Assembly: GCA_002067265.1 (NCBI GenBank)
Contig: MVQW01000068.1
Location: 1-8,066, forward strand
Source: Methanomethylovorans sp. PtaU1.Bin073
Lineage (GTDB): Archaea; Halobacteriota; Methanosarcinia; Methanosarcinales; Methanosarcinaceae
DNA: 8,066 nucleotides
Direction: 5' to 3'
Position numbers and translations under genes: made by a program. The notes beneath the pieces were generated by a model. It did not search any database. It was not told the DNA's origin and saw only the letters and a list, made by a program, of their open reading frames with translations. Positions 5,706 through 8,066 of this stretch are shown piece by piece (within the stretch, counting starts at the first letter, position 1; every line of letters starts with the position of its first letter).

Positions 5706-6911
5706 ATGCCCATAGACGCGGGAGACACCGCTTTTATAATCATTTGTACAGCCATGGTGATGTTAATGACACCAGGCGTTGGGCTATTCTATGGCGGCAT
5801 GGTCAGGAGAAAGAACTTAATTTCAATGATGGCATTGTCTTTCATTGCATTCGCTATTGTAACTATTCAGTGGGTAGTGGTTGGCTATTCACTGGCTTTT
5901 GGACCTGATATTTCAGGATTTATAGGAAGCCTTCAATACTTTGGTCTAAGCGGCGTGGGCCTGGATGCGACTGGCGCAGCTAATATACCTGATATACTAT
6001 TCATGGCATTCCAGCTGGTCTTCGCTACAGTGACACTTGCGATCCTTACATCAGCTGTTGCTGAAAGGATCAAGTTCAGTTCATTCATAGTATTAGGAGT
6101 TTTGTGGACCACCCTTGTATACGACCCGCTTGCTCACTGGGCATGGGGCGGAGGCTGGGCTTCAGAGCTTGGCGCACTTGACTTTGCAGGAGGTACTGTA
6201 GTACACATAAGTTCCGGATTTGGAGCCCTTGCACTAGCCATGGTGATTGGTAAGAGAGTAGGGTTTGGAAAGTTCAGTATGGAAGCAGAGAATGTCACAC
6301 TCACTTTGATCGGTGGAGCACTTCTATGGTTTGGATGGTTCGCTTTCAACGGTGGAAGTGCCCTTGCAGCAAACGGCATTGCAGCAAATGCGTTTGTAGT
6401 AACCAACATTTCTGCAGCTTCAGGTGCAATAACATGGATGCTTGCTTCCTGGGCAAAGGGTAAGCCTAGCTCCCTGGGAATTGTGAGCGGAGCAGTGGCC
6501 GGACTCGTAGCAATAACTCCAGCATCGGGATTTGTTGGACCAATATCAGCGATAGCAATAGGTGGTATCGCAGGAGTTCTGTGTTACAGGATGCTACTAT
6601 TCCGTGTGAAGAAGGGATTGGATGAAAGTCTTGATGCCTGGGCCGTTCACGGTATGGGTGGCTTGTGGGGAGCTCTTGCTACCGGAATATTTGCAAGTGC
6701 TTCTATAGGAGGCGTTGACGGCCTTATATATGGTAATGTGCACCAATTCCTTATTCAGGCATTGGATGCTGGCGTAGCTATCACATATGCGTTCGTGGTA
6801 ACGTACATCCTTGCCCAGATAGTGGATAAGACCATGGGCCTGCGTGTGACCGAAGAAGAAGAATATGTGGGATTGGATATCTCACAACATGGCGAATCCA
6901 TGAATGCATGA
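5706..6911 (+). CDS. amt: Ammonium transporter Amt
   Basis: The 401-residue protein is a full-length Amt/Mep/Rh channel with eleven predicted membrane helices, forming a trimer in the cytoplasmic membrane for ammonium uptake. The first helix has [16 protein letters not shown] (22-37). The Amt signature [13 protein letters not shown] (159-171) carries the first pore histidine His167, and AWAVHGMGG (311-319) carries the second, His315. [11 protein letters not shown] (208-218) is the conserved pore segment. There is no signal peptide; the N terminus begins directly at [10 protein letters not shown], as in other archaeal members. The ATG at 5706 is chosen over an upstream TTG at 5676 because GAGGTG (5692-5697) sits eight bases before it and the family's N terminus begins here. 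glnK follows after nine bases, and GlnK is expected to bind the cytoplasmic face and close the pore when nitrogen is plentiful. Confidence 0.97.
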   Translation: MPIDAGDTAFIIICTAMVMLMTPGVGLFYGGMVRRKNLISMMALSFIAFAIVTIQWVVVGYSLAFGPDISGFIGSLQYFGLSGVGLDATGAANIPDILFMAFQLVFATVTLAILTSAVAERIKFSSFIVLGVLWTTLVYDPLAHWAWGGGWASELGALDFAGGTVVHISSGFGALALAMVIGKRVGFGKFSMEAENVTLTLIGGALLWFGWFAFNGGSALAANGIAANAFVVTNISAASGAITWMLASWAKGKPSSLGIVSGAVAGLVAITPASGFVGPISAIAIGGIAGVLCYRMLLFRVKKGLDESLDAWAVHGMGGLWGALATGIFASASIGGVDGLIYGNVHQFLIQALDAGVAITYAFVVTYILAQIVDKTMGLRVTEEEEYVGLDISQHGESMNA

Positions 6912-6920
6912 GGTGATAAA

Positions 6921-7256
6921 ATGAAGAAGATCAATGCAATCATACGCCCTGAAATGCTTAACGATGTCAAGGCTGCCCTTGCAGAGAAGGGGTACTTTGC
7001 CATGACCGTGTACGAAGTAAAGGGTAGAGGCGCTCAGAAGGGTATTTGTCTGCAATACAGAGGTAAGAAGATAGAAGTGGATATGATACCCAAGATAGAG
7101 ATAGATATGGTGGTGAAGGATGCAGATGTCCGACCCATTATAGATATCATCCGTAAGTCAGCCCGCACCGGCAAGTTCGGTGATGGTCGAATCTTCGTCT
7201 CACCTGTGGAGCTGGTCGCAGCCATTAGGACAGACGATGAGATAACTGAAGACTAA
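6921..7256 (+). CDS. glnK: P-II nitrogen regulatory protein GlnK
   Basis: The 111-residue protein aligns without gaps to bacterial P-II over residues 1-100. It has MKKINAIIRP at the start, Gln39 and Lys58 of the Mg-ATP/2-oxoglutarate site, and the ATP-binding stretch TGKFGDGRIFV (83-93), with Arg at position 90 where E. coli has Lys. The T-loop reads GICLQYRGKKIEVDMIPK (41-58): Tyr46 is kept but Tyr51, the residue uridylylated in enteric P-II, is Ile. It is therefore expected to respond to ATP/ADP and 2-oxoglutarate only. Linkage to amt indicates a GlnK that gates the ammonium channel; NifI proteins have different T-loops and lie in nif operons. GAGGTGAT (6910-6917) overlaps the amt stop codon and lies three bases before the ATG, so the two genes are co-transcribed and probably translationally coupled. 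Confidence 0.95.
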   Translation: MKKINAIIRPEMLNDVKAALAEKGYFAMTVYEVKGRGAQKGICLQYRGKKIEVDMIPKIEIDMVVKDADVRPIIDIIRKSARTGKFGDGRIFVSPVELVAAIRTDDEITED

Positions 7257-7269
7257 TAAGACTAATTAA

Positions 7270-7300
7270 TGACCGGATAATTCCGGTCACCATCTGTTTT
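7270..7300 (+). terminator. Hairpin terminator of the amt-glnK operon
   Basis: TGACCGGA-TAAT-TCCGGTCA (7270-7289) is a perfect eight-base stem with a four-base loop, 14 bases after the glnK stop codon, followed by TGTTTT at 7295-7300. It lies between convergent genes and could work for both. The T run is short, so it could also mainly stabilise the mRNA 3' end. Confidence 0.6.
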
Positions 7301-7320
7301 AACTGAAATGTTACTACTAC

Positions 7321-8052
7321 TCACATCATTTCCTTTTCCAAATACTTGAAGACTTCTTCAAGGTCTGAATATCTCAGATAAGCATACTCATCAAGAGGCG
7401 TAGGCATATTATTTACTATGACCAGCCTGCCACCATGTTTTGCGGTGTTCAAAGGCAGAGACGTTGCCGGATGCACAACAAGAGATGAACCGATGACTAC
7501 CATAAGGTCAGCTTTCGAGCTTTCGGAAAATGCCTGCAGAAGCGCGTTCTGATCCAGCATTTCACCGAAAAAGATAATATCTGGCTTTACCAGGCCGCCA
7601 CAACCACTGCATTTTGGAACAACCTGGGGTCCGTGTACAATTGGAGAAATAAGCTCATAGGGGAATTTCCTGCCACAATGCAGGCAGGTGTGCTGTGCAG
7701 GTGAACCGTGGATCTCTATGACTCGCTTTGAACCTGCCTTCTGATGCAGCATATCTATGTTCTGAGTGATGATGGACTTTACCACACCTTCCTCTTCCAG
7801 CTTTGCCAGAACCTTGTGAATTAGATTCGGCTCCTTATTTTCCAGGTTATAAATGAATTCCCGCCCGTGAGTATAGAAATATGCAGGATCTTTGCGGAAG
7901 TAATCAATATCAAAAATCTTGTCCGCATCGAACTCCTTGTATATGCCCTTACTTCCTCGAAAGTCCGGTATACCCGATAGTGTAGAAATGCCTGCACCAC
8001 TGAGGAAAACACAGTGAGTGGAGTTGCGCAGTAGGTCGAGAAGTTGATGCAT
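7321..8052 (-). CDS. cobB: Sir2 family NAD-dependent protein deacylase
   Basis: The 243-residue protein is a complete sirtuin catalytic core that removes acyl groups from lysines, consuming NAD+. Motifs in order are SGAGIS (18-23) and GIPDFRG (27-33) for NAD binding, TQNIDMLH (96-103), catalytic His115 in EIHGS, the zinc cysteines Cys123, Cys126, Cys148 and Cys151, VKPDIIFFGE (155-164) and GSSLVVHPATSLP (188-200). The body, especially KIFDIDYF and the spacing to KPNLxH and TQNID, closely resembles the Thermotoga maritima enzyme as I recall it, so a class U sirtuin is likely. It lacks the FYxARRR Tyr-Arg pair of CobB-type desuccinylases, so a deacetylase is more likely. The ATG at 8052 fits the family length, but no ribosome binding site is seen in the 14 bases left and the frame stays open to the window edge, so a further upstream start cannot be excluded. 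It is convergent with glnK. Confidence 0.95.
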   Translation of the reverse strand: MHQLLDLLRNSTHCVFLSGAGISTLSGIPDFRGSKGIYKEFDADKIFDIDYFRKDPAYFYTHGREFIYNLENKEPNLIHKVLAKLEEEGVVKSIITQNIDMLHQKAGSKRVIEIHGSPAQHTCLHCGRKFPYELISPIVHGPQVVPKCSGCGGLVKPDIIFFGEMLDQNALLQAFSESSKADLMVVIGSSLVVHPATSLPLNTAKHGGRLVIVNNMPTPLDEYAYLRYSDLEEVFKYLEKEMM

Positions 8053-8066
8053 AAAGAGAGATTGTT

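Overview
The window looks like a chromosomal segment of a methanogenic archaeon, most likely of the Methanosarcinaceae (Methanococcoides/Methanolobus/Methanosarcina type). The reasons are archaeal TATA-box promoters, ribosome binding sites of the GGAGGTGAT type, a soluble PAS histidine kinase with an archaeal-style RHDI phospho-acceptor box, a YjbQ protein, an archaeal Hsp20 and an amt-glnK pair. Base composition is moderate, with one clearly AT-richer gene. The genus is inference; no marker gene is present. No rRNA, tRNA, CRISPR array, insertion sequence or integrase was seen.

Layout. Positions 1-144 hold the 3' end of a histidine kinase. A 234-base intergenic region follows, with a hairpin, a palindrome, a TATA box and a leader stem-loop. 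Next is a two-gene unit: an iron-containing alcohol dehydrogenase of the ErcA-like type (379-1569), whose end overlaps by 14 bases the start of a histidine kinase with two nearly duplicated PAS domains (1556-3106). A 59-residue winged-helix protein (3211-3390) lies just downstream. After a gene-poor stretch comes an AT-rich four-helix membrane protein (3645-4082). It converges on a YjbQ-family gene (4183-4578, minus), which is divergent from an Hsp20-like gene (4827-5324). A 381-base region without an established gene precedes the ammonium transporter. It holds a terminator, a possible small RNA, a promoter, a dyad and a 16-codon leader ORF. Then come amt (5706-6911) and the P-II gene glnK (6921-7256), a tight operon closed by a strong hairpin. 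A Sir2-family deacylase (7321-8052, minus) converges on glnK.

How the parts may work together. The overlap of the dehydrogenase and the kinase, and the conserved N-terminal motif of the kinase, suggest one signalling module in which an ADH-like protein serves as enzyme or sensory partner of a cytosolic kinase. No response regulator is present here, but the winged-helix protein downstream is a candidate output or neighbour regulator. Amt and GlnK form the usual ammonium uptake and gating pair. This GlnK has Ile where the uridylylated Tyr51 of bacterial P-II proteins sits, so control by effector binding rather than uridylylation is expected. The observations most worth a second look are the archaeal ErcA-like/kinase module with its structured leader, and the leader ORF that ends one base before the amt start codon.
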